Shown: positions 33,747 through 42,038 of the stretch, piece after piece
Layout of the letters: every line of letters begins with the position of its first letter
How positions within the stretch are numbered: position 1 is the first letter of the stretch
Source of the DNA: JBHJHP01 sp042219825
GTDB lineage: Bacteria; Bacteroidota; Bacteroidia; Bacteroidales; UBA5342
DNA: 64,000 bases
Assembly: GCF_042219825.1 (NCBI RefSeq)
Contig: NZ_JBHJHQ010000003.1
Coordinates: 62,001-126,000 of the forward strand
Direction: 5' to 3'
Made by a program: the position numbers and the translations under genes
The notes under the pieces: generated by a model
Databases searched by the model: none
The model's input: the letters and a program-made list of their open reading frames with translations, nothing else
Told to the model about the DNA's origin: nothing

Positions 33747-35123
33747 ATGAGTAGAATAACACAAGTCGCCATCGAGTTTAGCAATTTTGTATGGGGAACA
33801 CCCCTTTTGATCCTTTTACTTGGTGGCGGTTTATTTTTCCTGATCTACTCCCGTTTAATTCCTGTACGCTATATTGGCCATGCCATAAAAATCCTTTCCG
33901 GGAAATACGATAATAAAAACGAAAAGGGCCAGATCAACCACTATCAGGCCTTGTCTACTGCATTGGCGGCAACCATCGGAATGGGGAATATCAGCGGTGT
34001 TGCAGTAGCAATAACAATGGGTGGCCCCGGAGCCATTTTCTGGATGTGGATCAGTGCTTTGCTCGGTGTATCGACAAAATTTTTCACCTGTACGCTGGCT
34101 GTAATGTACCGCGGAAAAGATTCAAGGGGTGAAATTCAGGGTGGTCCCATGTATTATATCACCGAAGGGCTCGGGAATAAGTGGAAACCTATGGCTGTGT
34201 TTTTTGCATTCGTGGCTTCTATTGCTGTCTTCCCTATATTTCAGGCGAACCAACTTACGCAGGTTATCCGCGATGTGGTTTTGATCCCAAATAATTTAGG
34301 CGGAAACTTTACGACAGACCTGATTACAGGCATTGCCATTTCTGCGTTAATGGCTGTGGTTATTTTCGGAGGCATTAAGCGTATTGGAAAGGTTACCGGT
34401 AAATTAGTTCCGCTAATGGTTGTCATTTATGTTGCCCTGGTATTATTTATAATCTTTTCTTCACCGGATAAAATTTTGCCCGCATTTAAACTGATTTTCG
34501 AAGATGCGTTCAGCGGTGATGCCGTTTTGGGTGGCGCCGTAGGAGCCATAATCATAACCGGTGTTAAACGAGCCGCATTCAGTAACGAAGCAGGTATGGG
34601 AACCGCACCACTCGCTCATGGAGCAGCCAAAACAAACGAACCGGTTCGCGAAGGACTCGTCGCCATGCTGGGACCCATTATTGATACACTGATTGTGTGT
34701 ACCATGACTGCCCTCGCGATCATCGTTACCGGCGTATGGCATTCCACCGATGTGGACGGGATTACTTTGACAGCCATGGCTTTTGACGCGGCACTTCCCG
34801 TCTGGGGACCTTATATTCTGATTGTTTGTGTATCATTTTTTGCATTATCCACACTATTTGCATTTCCTTATTACGGATCCAAATGTGTATCATTTATGTT
34901 CGGACACAGGTATATAAATCTGTATAACGGATTAAGCGCTGCTTCGTCAATTGTAGCTGCGGTAATATCCATTGACCTAGTTGTTGCACTTATCGACTCA
35001 GCGTACGCCCTTATGGCATTCCCGAATATGATAGCTGCCTTGCTTCTGGCTCCTAAAGTAAAACATGCCTCAAAGTTGTATTTTAAAAAACTGAAAATGG
35101 GCGAATATAATTCTAATATTTGA
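33747..35123 (+). CDS. Sodium:alanine/glycine symporter (AGCS family)
   Basis: The 458-aa integral membrane protein has the AGCS hallmarks: an N-terminal FVWGTPLLILLL segment, AATIGMGNISGVAVAITMGG, the substrate-site GPGAIFWMW, and a late KRAAFSNEAGMGTAPLAHG motif diagnostic of the family. It should take up alanine or glycine with Na+. About 10-11 membrane segments are expected. The start at 33747 gives the standard length; it lies only five bases past a TATATTCG sequence, so if that is the promoter the transcript would be nearly leaderless. The gene is followed ten bases later by a REP hairpin. Confidence 0.93.
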   Translation: MSRITQVAIEFSNFVWGTPLLILLLGGGLFFLIYSRLIPVRYIGHAIKILSGKYDNKNEKGQINHYQALSTALAATIGMGNISGVAVAITMGGPGAIFWMWISALLGVSTKFFTCTLAVMYRGKDSRGEIQGGPMYYITEGLGNKWKPMAVFFAFVASIAVFPIFQANQLTQVIRDVVLIPNNLGGNFTTDLITGIAISALMAVVIFGGIKRIGKVTGKLVPLMVVIYVALVLFIIFSSPDKILPAFKLIFEDAFSGDAVLGGAVGAIIITGVKRAAFSNEAGMGTAPLAHGAAKTNEPVREGLVAMLGPIIDTLIVCTMTALAIIVTGVWHSTDVDGITLTAMAFDAALPVWGPYILIVCVSFFALSTLFAFPYYGSKCVSFMFGHRYINLYNGLSAASSIVAAVISIDLVVALIDSAYALMAFPNMIAALLLAPKVKHASKLYFKKLKMGEYNSNI

Positions 35124-35132
35124 TACAATGTT

Positions 35133-35199
35133 TGACCCTTAACAGGGTCATGGATTTCCTTCATTATTGGAACTACAAATATTGGACTCCTACGGAGTC
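35133..35199. repeat. REP-pair unit A
   Basis: Two hairpins 34 bases apart: TGACCC-ttaaca-GGGTCA (35133-35150) and GACTCC-tac-GGAGTC (35185-35199). First of three units with the same order and spacing. Confidence 0.75.
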
Positions 35200-35320
35200 A
35201 TAATTAGAGTAATACTTTTATACCGTAAACATATTGAACATTGAAGGAAAACATATTTAAAGCAAAAACTGACAACGACATAAAGTAAATAGGCAAAATA
35301 AACAGGTATAAATTTTTCAT
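35185..35320 (+). repeat. 136-bp direct repeat, copy A
   Basis: Aligns without gaps to 35547-35682; I count about 14 differences by eye. It starts at the second hairpin of unit A and ends exactly where the transposase remnant begins. Confidence 0.8.
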
Positions 35321-35496
35321 GGCAGGAAGGTTTTGGTGCATTTTCTTACAGCAGAAATCAAATTGATACTGTTGCTCAATACATTCTTAATCAAAAAAAA
35401 CATCACAAAATAAAATCCTTTAAAGAAGAATATATAGAGTTTCTGGAGAAATTTCAAATCGATTATAATCTGAAGTATTTATTCAATTGGGTTTGA
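35320..35496 (+). pseudogene. C-terminal fragment of an IS200-type (Y1) transposase
   Basis: The frame reads WQEGFGAFSYSRNQID near its start, then AQYILNQKKHHK and FLEKFQIDYNLKYLF before a TGA stop: 58 residues that match the last third of Bacteroidota IS200/REP-associated Y1 transposases. The Tyr of QYILNQ is in the position of the nucleophilic tyrosine helix. No start codon and no upstream HUH (His-hydrophobic-His) region remain, so it cannot be active. The stop codon lies within the first hairpin of REP unit B. Confidence 0.75.
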
Positions 35497-35561
35497 CCCC
35501 ATCCGGGGTCATGTTTTATTGAAGGATCATTTTTCTACAAATGTAAGACTCCTACGGAGTC
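35494..35561. repeat. REP-pair unit B
   Basis: TGACCCC-atcc-GGGGTCA (35494-35511) and GACTCC-tac-GGAGTC (35547-35561), 35 bases apart. Confidence 0.75.
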
Positions 35562-35682
35562 ATAATCATTAAAATGCTTTAAAACCGTAAACGTATTGAA
35601 CAGTGAAGGAAAACATATTTAAAGCAAAAACTGACAACAACATAAGGTAAATAGGAAAAATAAACAGGTATAAACTTTTCAT
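35547..35682 (+). repeat. 136-bp direct repeat, copy B
   Basis: Second copy of 35185-35320, same length, roughly 90 percent identical by eye; here it is followed by non-coding DNA instead of transposase sequence. Confidence 0.8.
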
Positions 35683-35745
35683 TTTTGAACGATTTATGTT
35701 TATCTTAGAAGAATACAAAAATTCAAAGTGAGATAATACATAAAA

Positions 35746-35815
35746 TGACCTCGTTAGAGGTCAAACATTTGTAGAATGAATTGAATGAAAATAAAAAGGA
35801 CTCCTGCGGAGTCCT
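35746..35815. repeat. REP-pair unit C
   Basis: TGACCTC-gtta-GAGGTCA (35746-35763) and AGGACTCC-tgc-GGAGTCCT (35797-35815), 33 bases apart. The flanking 136-bp repeat is absent here. The remainder of 35124-35850 shows no other gene. Confidence 0.75.
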
Positions 35816-35850
35816 ACATATACCTTAATAATCCCTTCCTTTTTTATTGC

Positions 35851-36279
35851 TCACAATCCTTCAAAACCCTCAATAGCTGAACGCCATTTGTCTGCCAATT
35901 GCAAAGACTGGCTGGTTTTGGGATCAAAGCCTACCATCACCGATTTGCAGGTAGCTTTAATTTCACCGGTCTCTTTATCTGTAAGGTGTTGCATCATTTT
36001 CAGACTTTTATTACCCAACTTATAAACCTTAGACAGCACCTCAATTTTCTCATCCAGAAAAATAGGACGCATAAACTCAATATGAGTAGATGCAATAATC
36101 AACCGGGCATCGTGCCAGTCCACAGGCTGATTATCGTTCAGCATGTTGAAATAATGCATCCTGCCCTGATCAAAATACTGGGAATACACCGAATTATTCA
36201 CATGTCCAAGTCCGTCAATATCGTTAAAACGGATCTGAACCTCAGTATTTACCTTAAAATCAATTCTTTGAAGCTCCAT
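35851..36279 (-). CDS. Hotdog-fold acyl-CoA thioesterase (4HBT/YbgC type)
   Basis: The roughly 142-aa protein has the 4HBT pattern: VQIRFNDIDGLGHVNNSVYSQYF, in which the Asp of NDID and the HVNN segment form the active site, followed by the usual strand-rich half (EVLSKVYKLGNKSLKM, KSVMVGFD). It should hydrolyse an acyl-CoA thioester in the cytoplasm. Substrate is unknown. An ATG five codons upstream (36294) is possible; I prefer 36279 because it overlaps lon less. Either way it overlaps the 3' end of lon by 20 or 35 bases, so it is probably translated from the lon transcript. Confidence 0.88.
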   Translation of the reverse strand: MELQRIDFKVNTEVQIRFNDIDGLGHVNNSVYSQYFDQGRMHYFNMLNDNQPVDWHDARLIIASTHIEFMRPIFLDEKIEVLSKVYKLGNKSLKMMQHLTDKETGEIKATCKSVMVGFDPKTSQSLQLADKWRSAIEGFEGL

Positions 36280-38728
36280 GGTCTGAAAAGTCAAATTTTA
36301 CCGGATGATCCACTTTTTGTTTCAAAAGTGCCAGATCAAGTACCTCTTTTACATTTGAAACAAAGTGGAACTTCACTCCCTTTATATAGATATCTTTAAT
36401 TTCATCCAGGTCCTTACGGTTCTCTTCACACAAAATAATTTCAGTAATACCCGACCGTTTTGCAGCCAGAATTTTCTCCTTAATTCCACCAACCGGCAAC
36501 ACTTTACCACGCAGGGTTATCTCGCCCGTCATTGCCAGTCCCTTTTTCACTTTCCGTTGTGTAAAAGATGAAACCAAAGAGGTCAGCATGGTTACACCTG
36601 CCGAAGGACCGTCCTTTGGAATAGCTCCTTCAGGCACATGCAAGTGCACATTGTAGTGTTCAAAGATACGCTGATCCAAACCAAGTTCCTCGTTATGAGA
36701 TTTAATGTATTCAAGAGCAAGCATAGCTGATTCCTTCATCACATCGCCAAGGTTACCGGTTATTGACAAACGACCTCCCGAGCCTCTGCTCAGGCTGGAT
36801 TCCACAAATAAAATTTCTCCCCCAACGGCGGTCCATGCCAGACCGGTTACTACACCTGCATATTCATTTCCCTGGTATTCTTCTTTTGAAAAACGTGATG
36901 TGCCAAGATATTCTTTAATATGCTCAGGGTTAAGCGTTTTTTCAAACGGCTCTTCATTTGCAACTTTTCGTGCTAAACGACGCATCAGAGTAGCCAGTTT
37001 TTTATCCAGTTCACGCACACCCGATTCACGGGTATATCCTTCAACAATAGCTTGTAACGTTTTATTCGGGATCTTAACCACACCTTTCTGAAGCCCATGA
37101 TTCTCCATCTGACGCGGTACAAGGTGACGTTTGGCAATCTCCACTTTTTCCTGCATGATATAGCCACTCACGTCAATCACCTCCATACGATCAAGTAATG
37201 GTTGAGAAATTGATGCAACCGTGTTAGCCGTTGCAATAAACATTACCTTACTCAGATCATATTCCACTTCAAGGTAGTTATCATGGAAGGTATTATTTTG
37301 TTCCGGGTCAAGCACCTCTAGCAATGCAGATGCCGGATCGCCACGAAAGTCCGAACTTACCTTGTCAATCTCATCCAGAATAAACACCGGATTTGAAGTG
37401 CCTGCTTTTTTGATATTTTGAATAATGCGTCCCGGTAATGCCCCTATATACGTTTTACGGTGACCACGAATCTCTGCTTCGTCGTGTAAACCACCGAGCG
37501 ACATCCGTACATATTTCCTGTCCAGTGCTTTTGCAATCGATTTCCCCAGTGATGTTTTACCAACTCCGGGAGGGCCTACTAAACACAAGATAGGCGATTT
37601 CATATCATTTTTCAGCTTCAGAACAGCCAGATATTCCAGTATTCTGTCCTTCACTTTTTCAAGTCCGTAATGATCCTTATCCAATATTTTCTGAGCCCTG
37701 TTCAGATTGAAATTATCTTTGGAATACTCATCCCACGGCAATTCAACCAAAGTAGAAACATAGTTTGACTGAACCGAATAATCTGCTGCTGCCGGATTCA
37801 TCCGTTCCAGCTTGGCAACCTCTTTATCGTATACATCACGGATTGCCTTACTCCACTTTTTCTTTGCTGCCTTAGCATTCAGTTCGCGTATCTCAGCTTC
37901 AATAGGATTTCCACCCAACTCATCCTGAATGGTTTTCATCTGCTGATGCAGGTAATACTCGCGCTGCTGCTGATCGATATCCACACGGGCTTTAGCCTGA
38001 ATATCGTTTTTAATTTCCTGTAACTGTGCTTCACGCGCCAAAACCTCCAACAACTGGTAGGAACGGTCTTTGATTTTATCGCGTTCAAGCAGTTTTTGCT
38101 TATCCTTTATTTTAAAGGGAAGATTAGAGCTGATAAAATTGGTCAGAAACGGCAGTCCGTCGATATTTTTGATGGCAAATGTTGCTTCGTTCGGCAGATT
38201 ATTAGAACCGGAAACAACCTTAACGGCCAGATCCTTTATGGCAGCTACCAAAGCTTCGTTCACATCACCTTCATCTACATTCAGAATATCTTCACGGTGA
38301 GTAATTTTAGCTACAATAAACGGATCAGTTTTTACAAATTCCACCAGATTAAACCGTGCCCTTCCCTGAAGAATAACAGATGTTGATCCATCAGGCATTT
38401 CCAGAATTTTAGCAACTTGTGCAACTGTTCCAACAGCGTAGAGATTTTCTGCCTTTGGATTATCAGTGTTCACTTCGCGTTGGGTAATCACACCAATGTA
38501 AGTCCCGTTGTTAAAAGCTTCGCGAACCAGTCGCAACGATTTTTTTCTTCCCACAGAGACCGGCATAACGACTCCCGGAAACAATACCATGTTTCGTAGC
38601 GGCAATATTGGCAGGGTGTCAGGTAATTCCGACACTTCAAAGATTTCCGGATTATTCTCGTCAACCAAAGGGATAAACCCTGCTTCACCATCCATCATAT
38701 CCGTTAAAAATATATTATCTAAGCGCAT
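36260..38728 (-). CDS. lon: ATP-dependent protease Lon
   Basis: The 822-aa LonA protease degrades misfolded and regulatory proteins in the cytoplasm. An N-terminal LAN domain (about residues 35-240; LPILPLRNMVLFPGVVMP) is followed by a coiled-coil, the AAA+ module with Walker A GPPGVGKTSLGKS and Walker B VFILDEIDK, and the C-terminal protease domain with the Ser/Lys dyad Ser709 (PKDGPSAG) and Lys752 (GGIKEKILAA). Length is normal. The promoter region holds a perfect palindrome (38751-38765). The thioesterase gene follows with an overlap. Confidence 0.97.
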   Translation of the reverse strand: MRLDNIFLTDMMDGEAGFIPLVDENNPEIFEVSELPDTLPILPLRNMVLFPGVVMPVSVGRKKSLRLVREAFNNGTYIGVITQREVNTDNPKAENLYAVGTVAQVAKILEMPDGSTSVILQGRARFNLVEFVKTDPFIVAKITHREDILNVDEGDVNEALVAAIKDLAVKVVSGSNNLPNEATFAIKNIDGLPFLTNFISSNLPFKIKDKQKLLERDKIKDRSYQLLEVLAREAQLQEIKNDIQAKARVDIDQQQREYYLHQQMKTIQDELGGNPIEAEIRELNAKAAKKKWSKAIRDVYDKEVAKLERMNPAAADYSVQSNYVSTLVELPWDEYSKDNFNLNRAQKILDKDHYGLEKVKDRILEYLAVLKLKNDMKSPILCLVGPPGVGKTSLGKSIAKALDRKYVRMSLGGLHDEAEIRGHRKTYIGALPGRIIQNIKKAGTSNPVFILDEIDKVSSDFRGDPASALLEVLDPEQNNTFHDNYLEVEYDLSKVMFIATANTVASISQPLLDRMEVIDVSGYIMQEKVEIAKRHLVPRQMENHGLQKGVVKIPNKTLQAIVEGYTRESGVRELDKKLATLMRRLARKVANEEPFEKTLNPEHIKEYLGTSRFSKEEYQGNEYAGVVTGLAWTAVGGEILFVESSLSRGSGGRLSITGNLGDVMKESAMLALEYIKSHNEELGLDQRIFEHYNVHLHVPEGAIPKDGPSAGVTMLTSLVSSFTQRKVKKGLAMTGEITLRGKVLPVGGIKEKILAAKRSGITEIILCEENRKDLDEIKDIYIKGVKFHFVSNVKEVLDLALLKQKVDHPVKFDFSDHGASKN

Positions 38729-38750
38729 GTAAATTATTTTTCAATAAATT

Positions 38751-38765
38751 GTGACAAACTGTCAC
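38751..38765. promoter_or_regulatory. Palindromic operator candidate upstream of lon
   Basis: GTGACA-aac-TGTCAC, perfect six-base arms, 23 bases before the lon start codon. It resembles a regulator binding site (CRP-like half-sites but one base too far apart). No TAnnTTTG element is present in this 92-base gap. Confidence 0.45.
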
Positions 38766-38820
38766 GCCCGATCCGTTAAATACAGGCGTCGTGTAATTGT
38801 TCAAGAATTGTGCCAAGCCC

Positions 38821-40038
38821 CTAAAGTCTTGATCTGAATTGCTCCGTTTCGTCAAATACTGCTTTCAAAATGGCTTTATCTATATCTGTAAGCGTAATAT
38901 TTCTCCTGCTCATCACACGTTCAGCAATCTGAAATACAGTTTCAAGCTTTACTTTCTCTACACCTTTCGCTGTGGTCAACGTATACGACGGCACAAAATT
39001 CCGTGGAAATCCACTTACCGCTACATTTGCTGCAACTCCTGCAACTGTTCCTGTATTGAACATCGTATTAATACCGCATTTGGTATGGTCGCCCATTATA
39101 AGTCCGCAAAACTGACGACCGGTTTTTAAAAAGCGTTGTGTGGCATAATCCCACAGTTTCACTTCGCTGTAATCATTTTTAAGATTTGAATTATTGGAAT
39201 CGGCCCCGATATTACACCATTCCCCGATTATTGAATCTCCCAGGAAACCTTCATGCCCTTTATTGGAGTAACCTGTAAAAATAACGTTGCTCAACTCTCC
39301 ACCAACTTTACACCATGGTCCAATAGTTGAACTGCTGTAAATCCGGGTTCCCATATTTATGGTGGCATGATCGCATATGGCAACCGGTCCCCTTAAATGG
39401 CTTCCTTCCATAACCTCTGCATCCTTACCGATATAAACAGGCCCTTTTTTAAGATTCACCGTAATATATTCAGCAACAGCACCCTCTTCCATAAAAAACT
39501 GAGGATTGCCTTCCTTGTCATACTGGTCGCCAATGAACCGCACAGAATCGCTGACAACAGCACTTTTTCTGTTTGCGGTTAACCGCTTAAAATCAGCTTT
39601 AATTTCATTTTGGTTCCATCCCAAAAGCTGATACGGATATTTCAGAACATGCGGTTCACCGTCCAGCAAAAAACGTTTCCCTTTAGTCTGACCCGAATTT
39701 TTAAAGTCCAGCCATTCAAACGGATTTCCAAACAGTGCCATCAACCGATCATCGTACCAGATGGAGTCTCCCGGATTCAATGCCTTTATTTGTACAATGA
39801 GTTCGGGTGTTGGAAGGCAACCGCCGTACAAATAAAGAGTTTCCGGCTCAGGCCGATCCGGAAATTTATCTTTCAGGTATTCATGCGCATCCCACGAAGT
39901 TTTGACGTCGAATATCAACTCCCATTTTTCGCGGAAAGTTTGAATGCCTGCGCGAATTTCGGATACCGGCTTTGTAAAGGTGAGTGGTTTCAGCGTATTC
40001 CTGAATCCTGCATCAAAGAAAGTAATGGTTTTAAACAT
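38821..40038 (-). CDS. GlmU-like putative sugar nucleotidyltransferase/acyltransferase
   Basis: The 405-aa protein belongs to a Bacteroidota GlmU-family group: an N-terminal nucleotidyltransferase-like domain lacking the canonical LxxGxGTRM loop (it begins TITFFDAGFRNTLKPLTFTK) and a C-terminal left-handed beta-helix of hexapeptide repeats (about residues 195-350; VYIGKDAEVMEGSHLRGP, ATINMGTRIYSSSTIGPWCKVGG). It may transfer a nucleotidyl or acyl group to a sugar phosphate in envelope precursor synthesis, but the degenerate nucleotide loop makes the first activity uncertain. It lies downstream of rpmE2, across a terminator, so it may be partly read through. Confidence 0.82.
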   Translation of the reverse strand: MFKTITFFDAGFRNTLKPLTFTKPVSEIRAGIQTFREKWELIFDVKTSWDAHEYLKDKFPDRPEPETLYLYGGCLPTPELIVQIKALNPGDSIWYDDRLMALFGNPFEWLDFKNSGQTKGKRFLLDGEPHVLKYPYQLLGWNQNEIKADFKRLTANRKSAVVSDSVRFIGDQYDKEGNPQFFMEEGAVAEYITVNLKKGPVYIGKDAEVMEGSHLRGPVAICDHATINMGTRIYSSSTIGPWCKVGGELSNVIFTGYSNKGHEGFLGDSIIGEWCNIGADSNNSNLKNDYSEVKLWDYATQRFLKTGRQFCGLIMGDHTKCGINTMFNTGTVAGVAANVAVSGFPRNFVPSYTLTTAKGVEKVKLETVFQIAERVMSRRNITLTDIDKAILKAVFDETEQFRSRL

Positions 40039-40076
40039 GGCATGGGGAGTGGAATGGTTCGAAAAAAGAAACAGAT

Positions 40077-40104
40077 AAAAAAAGAGCCCCGTCGTACGGA
40101 GCTC
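40077..40104 (-). terminator. Terminator after rpmE2
   Basis: On minus: GAGCTCCGT, loop, ACGGGGCTC with one mismatch, then seven T. Confidence 0.75.
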
Positions 40105-40112
40105 CAGGAGAA

Positions 40113-40379
40113 TTATTTTTTAGTTTGATTTGCGTAATGTTGTTTGTACCTGTTACGGAATTTATCAACACGCCCTGCAGTATCAACCAACTTCATTTTT
40201 CCGGTATAAAACGGATGCGAAGTGTTTGAAATTTCAATTTTCACCAAAGGATATTCAACGCCGTCAATTTCGATTGTATCCTTTGTTTTCACAGTTGATT
40301 TTGTAAGAAAAGTCTCTTCGTTTGACATATCTTTAAATGCAACCAACCGATATCCTTCTGGATGAATGTCTTTTTTCAT
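40113..40379 (-). CDS. rpmE2: 50S ribosomal protein L31 type B
   Basis: The 88-aa ribosomal protein starts MKKDIHPEGYRLVAFKDMS and contains HPFYTGKMKLVDTAGRVDKF, both diagnostic of L31. It lacks the CxxC zinc motif of the C+ form and has the length of the type B (C-) paralogue, which serves under zinc limitation in some bacteria but is the usual form in Bacteroidota. It is transcribed from a TAATTTTG promoter on minus and closed by a strong terminator. Confidence 0.95.
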   Translation of the reverse strand: MKKDIHPEGYRLVAFKDMSNEETFLTKSTVKTKDTIEIDGVEYPLVKIEISNTSHPFYTGKMKLVDTAGRVDKFRNRYKQHYANQTKK

Positions 40380-40423
40380 TGCTCTATAATTTTATTTTCT
40401 ATTTCCTCTTTTCGAATGGCTTG

Positions 40424-40431
40424 CAAAATTA
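40424..40431 (-). promoter_or_regulatory. Putative -7 element (TAATTTTG) for rpmE2
   Basis: Exact TAnnTTTG on minus, 44 bases before the L31 start. Confidence 0.5.
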
Positions 40432-40614
40432 TAACTGATTTTTATAATTACAAAATAATACCACAAAAAATTTAAATGTTAAAATGTTGGTTTTCAAGTG
40501 CAACACAAAAGTAAAATCAGAAATTTAGAACTGATACAGGTAAGAACACGTAATCACAACTTTATGTTAAGCAAAATGCCTCTTGCAAATAACTCAAACC
40601 AAGCACTTTTTAGA

Positions 40615-40628
40615 TTGACATAAATCAT
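40615..40628 (+). promoter_or_regulatory. FNR/CRP-like box candidate
   Basis: TTGAC-ATAA-ATCAT resembles TTGAT-N4-ATCAA with two mismatches, 58 bases ahead of the POT transporter gene; a Crp/Fnr-type regulator gene lies just downstream of that transporter. Confidence 0.3.
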
Positions 40629-40685
40629 ACCGCCTTATTCAGATTTCATTTTCTTTTGTATCTTACACCATCTAAATAATTTACT

Positions 40686-41969
40686 ATGAGCAAACGCACA
40701 CCATTCCCAAAAGTATTCTGGACAGCCAACTCCATTGAAGTACTGGAACGTTTTGCCTATTACGGGCTGTATATGCCATTTGGTATTTATCTTGAATCCA
40801 TCGGTCTCACTAAAGGTGATCTTGGTTTATCACAAAGTATTTTACTTGGGTTCTCCTATCTTCTTCCGCTATTTTCAGGAACATTTGCAGATAAGTTTGG
40901 ATTCAAAAAAATGTTGATGTTTTCATACATCTTTTATATACCTGCCTTTTTACTTTTTATGATAACCGATACTGCTGGCGGAATTGCTATGACCATGCTT
41001 ATTTTAGGATTTGGTGCTGGCATATTTAAACCATTAATTTCAGCTACAGTACGTGCTACAACTGACTCAACCAATAAAACTCTGGGGTTTGGTATTTTCT
41101 ATCAAATGGTTAACCTTGGAGCATCATTAGGTCCAATTGTTGTTGGCAAGCTCAGAGGCTGGGACTGGAATTATGTATTTATAGCCGCAGCAGTCACCAT
41201 GCTCATTGCTGCAATAATTACTTTAGTCTTTTATAAAGAACCTCCAAGGGAAATTGAAGGAATTACATTAAAACAAAAGTTTAGAGATATGGGTGAGGCA
41301 TTATCAGATGTAAAATTCCTCATTTTTCTTATCCTCCTAGGGCTGTTTTTCTGGTTGCCTTTTTGGGCTTTTTTCAATACAGTAACTGTATATATACATG
41401 ATTATCTTGATACAGCTCAACTGTACCATTCTGTAAGATCGATATTTGGAGAATGGTTTACTAAAATAATTTCGCATAATGATGATGGTATCTGGAAAAT
41501 AAATGCAGAAGCGATATCACATACCGGTTATATCATAATCCTTCTGCAGTTAGTAATCTCGAGAACTTTTGAGAAACGTGCTGCCATACCATCTTTTTTA
41601 CTTGGATTGTTTATTTCAGCAATAGGCTTTATAGTTTTAGGACTCTCTTACACCGGTAATAACAACCTCGTCTTCCTGGGTATATTTATTTTTGCCATTG
41701 GAGAAATGATCTCTTCTCCGCGTATCCAGGAATATATTATGTGGATTGCACCTAAAGAGAAAGCAGGATTATATATGGGAACCAACTTTCTGGCAACTTT
41801 TATCGGTGCAAGCCTAAGCGGTATCTATACGTCTTACATGGATAATTTCGAAGAAGCCGGAAATCCACATTTTATTATGTACACACTGGCAGTTCATGCC
41901 ATAATCGGAATTATTGCTATCTGGATCTTTACAAAAACACTGGGAGAATTTAAAGAAAGAACCGAATAA
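40686..41969 (+). CDS. POT/MFS family peptide transporter
   Basis: The 427-aa membrane protein begins with the peptide-transporter motif SIEVLERFAYYGLYMPF (ExxERFxYYG) and has about 12 membrane segments, with the MFS loop ADKFGFKKM between segments 2 and 3 and FYKEPPRE after segment 6. These point to proton-coupled oligopeptide uptake. It is somewhat shorter than typical POT members (about 500 aa), which have two extra helices. It is followed 69 bases later by a Crp/Fnr regulator gene on the same strand. Confidence 0.82.
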   Translation: MSKRTPFPKVFWTANSIEVLERFAYYGLYMPFGIYLESIGLTKGDLGLSQSILLGFSYLLPLFSGTFADKFGFKKMLMFSYIFYIPAFLLFMITDTAGGIAMTMLILGFGAGIFKPLISATVRATTDSTNKTLGFGIFYQMVNLGASLGPIVVGKLRGWDWNYVFIAAAVTMLIAAIITLVFYKEPPREIEGITLKQKFRDMGEALSDVKFLIFLILLGLFFWLPFWAFFNTVTVYIHDYLDTAQLYHSVRSIFGEWFTKIISHNDDGIWKINAEAISHTGYIIILLQLVISRTFEKRAAIPSFLLGLFISAIGFIVLGLSYTGNNNLVFLGIFIFAIGEMISSPRIQEYIMWIAPKEKAGLYMGTNFLATFIGASLSGIYTSYMDNFEEAGNPHFIMYTLAVHAIIGIIAIWIFTKTLGEFKERTE

Positions 41970-42038
41970 ATAATAATAAGAGTTCAACCTTTGACTGCCC
42001 CCGCTGTTATTTTTATACAGCTAAATAAATGTGCAGGT

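Larger units (their letters stand above)
40380..40685. other. Intergenic region with divergent promoters
   Basis: 306 bases without a gene, between divergent rpmE2 and the POT transporter. The left end holds the rpmE2 promoter and the right part a near-FNR palindrome; the rest is AT-rich and I see nothing else. Confidence 0.6.

Noticed and set aside
35124..35850. Repeats resembling a CRISPR array
   Set aside because: Only three units, each a pair of hairpins; spacing is uneven between units, there are no spacers of uniform length and no cas genes nearby. REP-type elements explain it better.
35899..36399. 166-codon frame on plus across the thioesterase/lon junction
   Set aside because: Antisense to two recognised genes, no domain visible.
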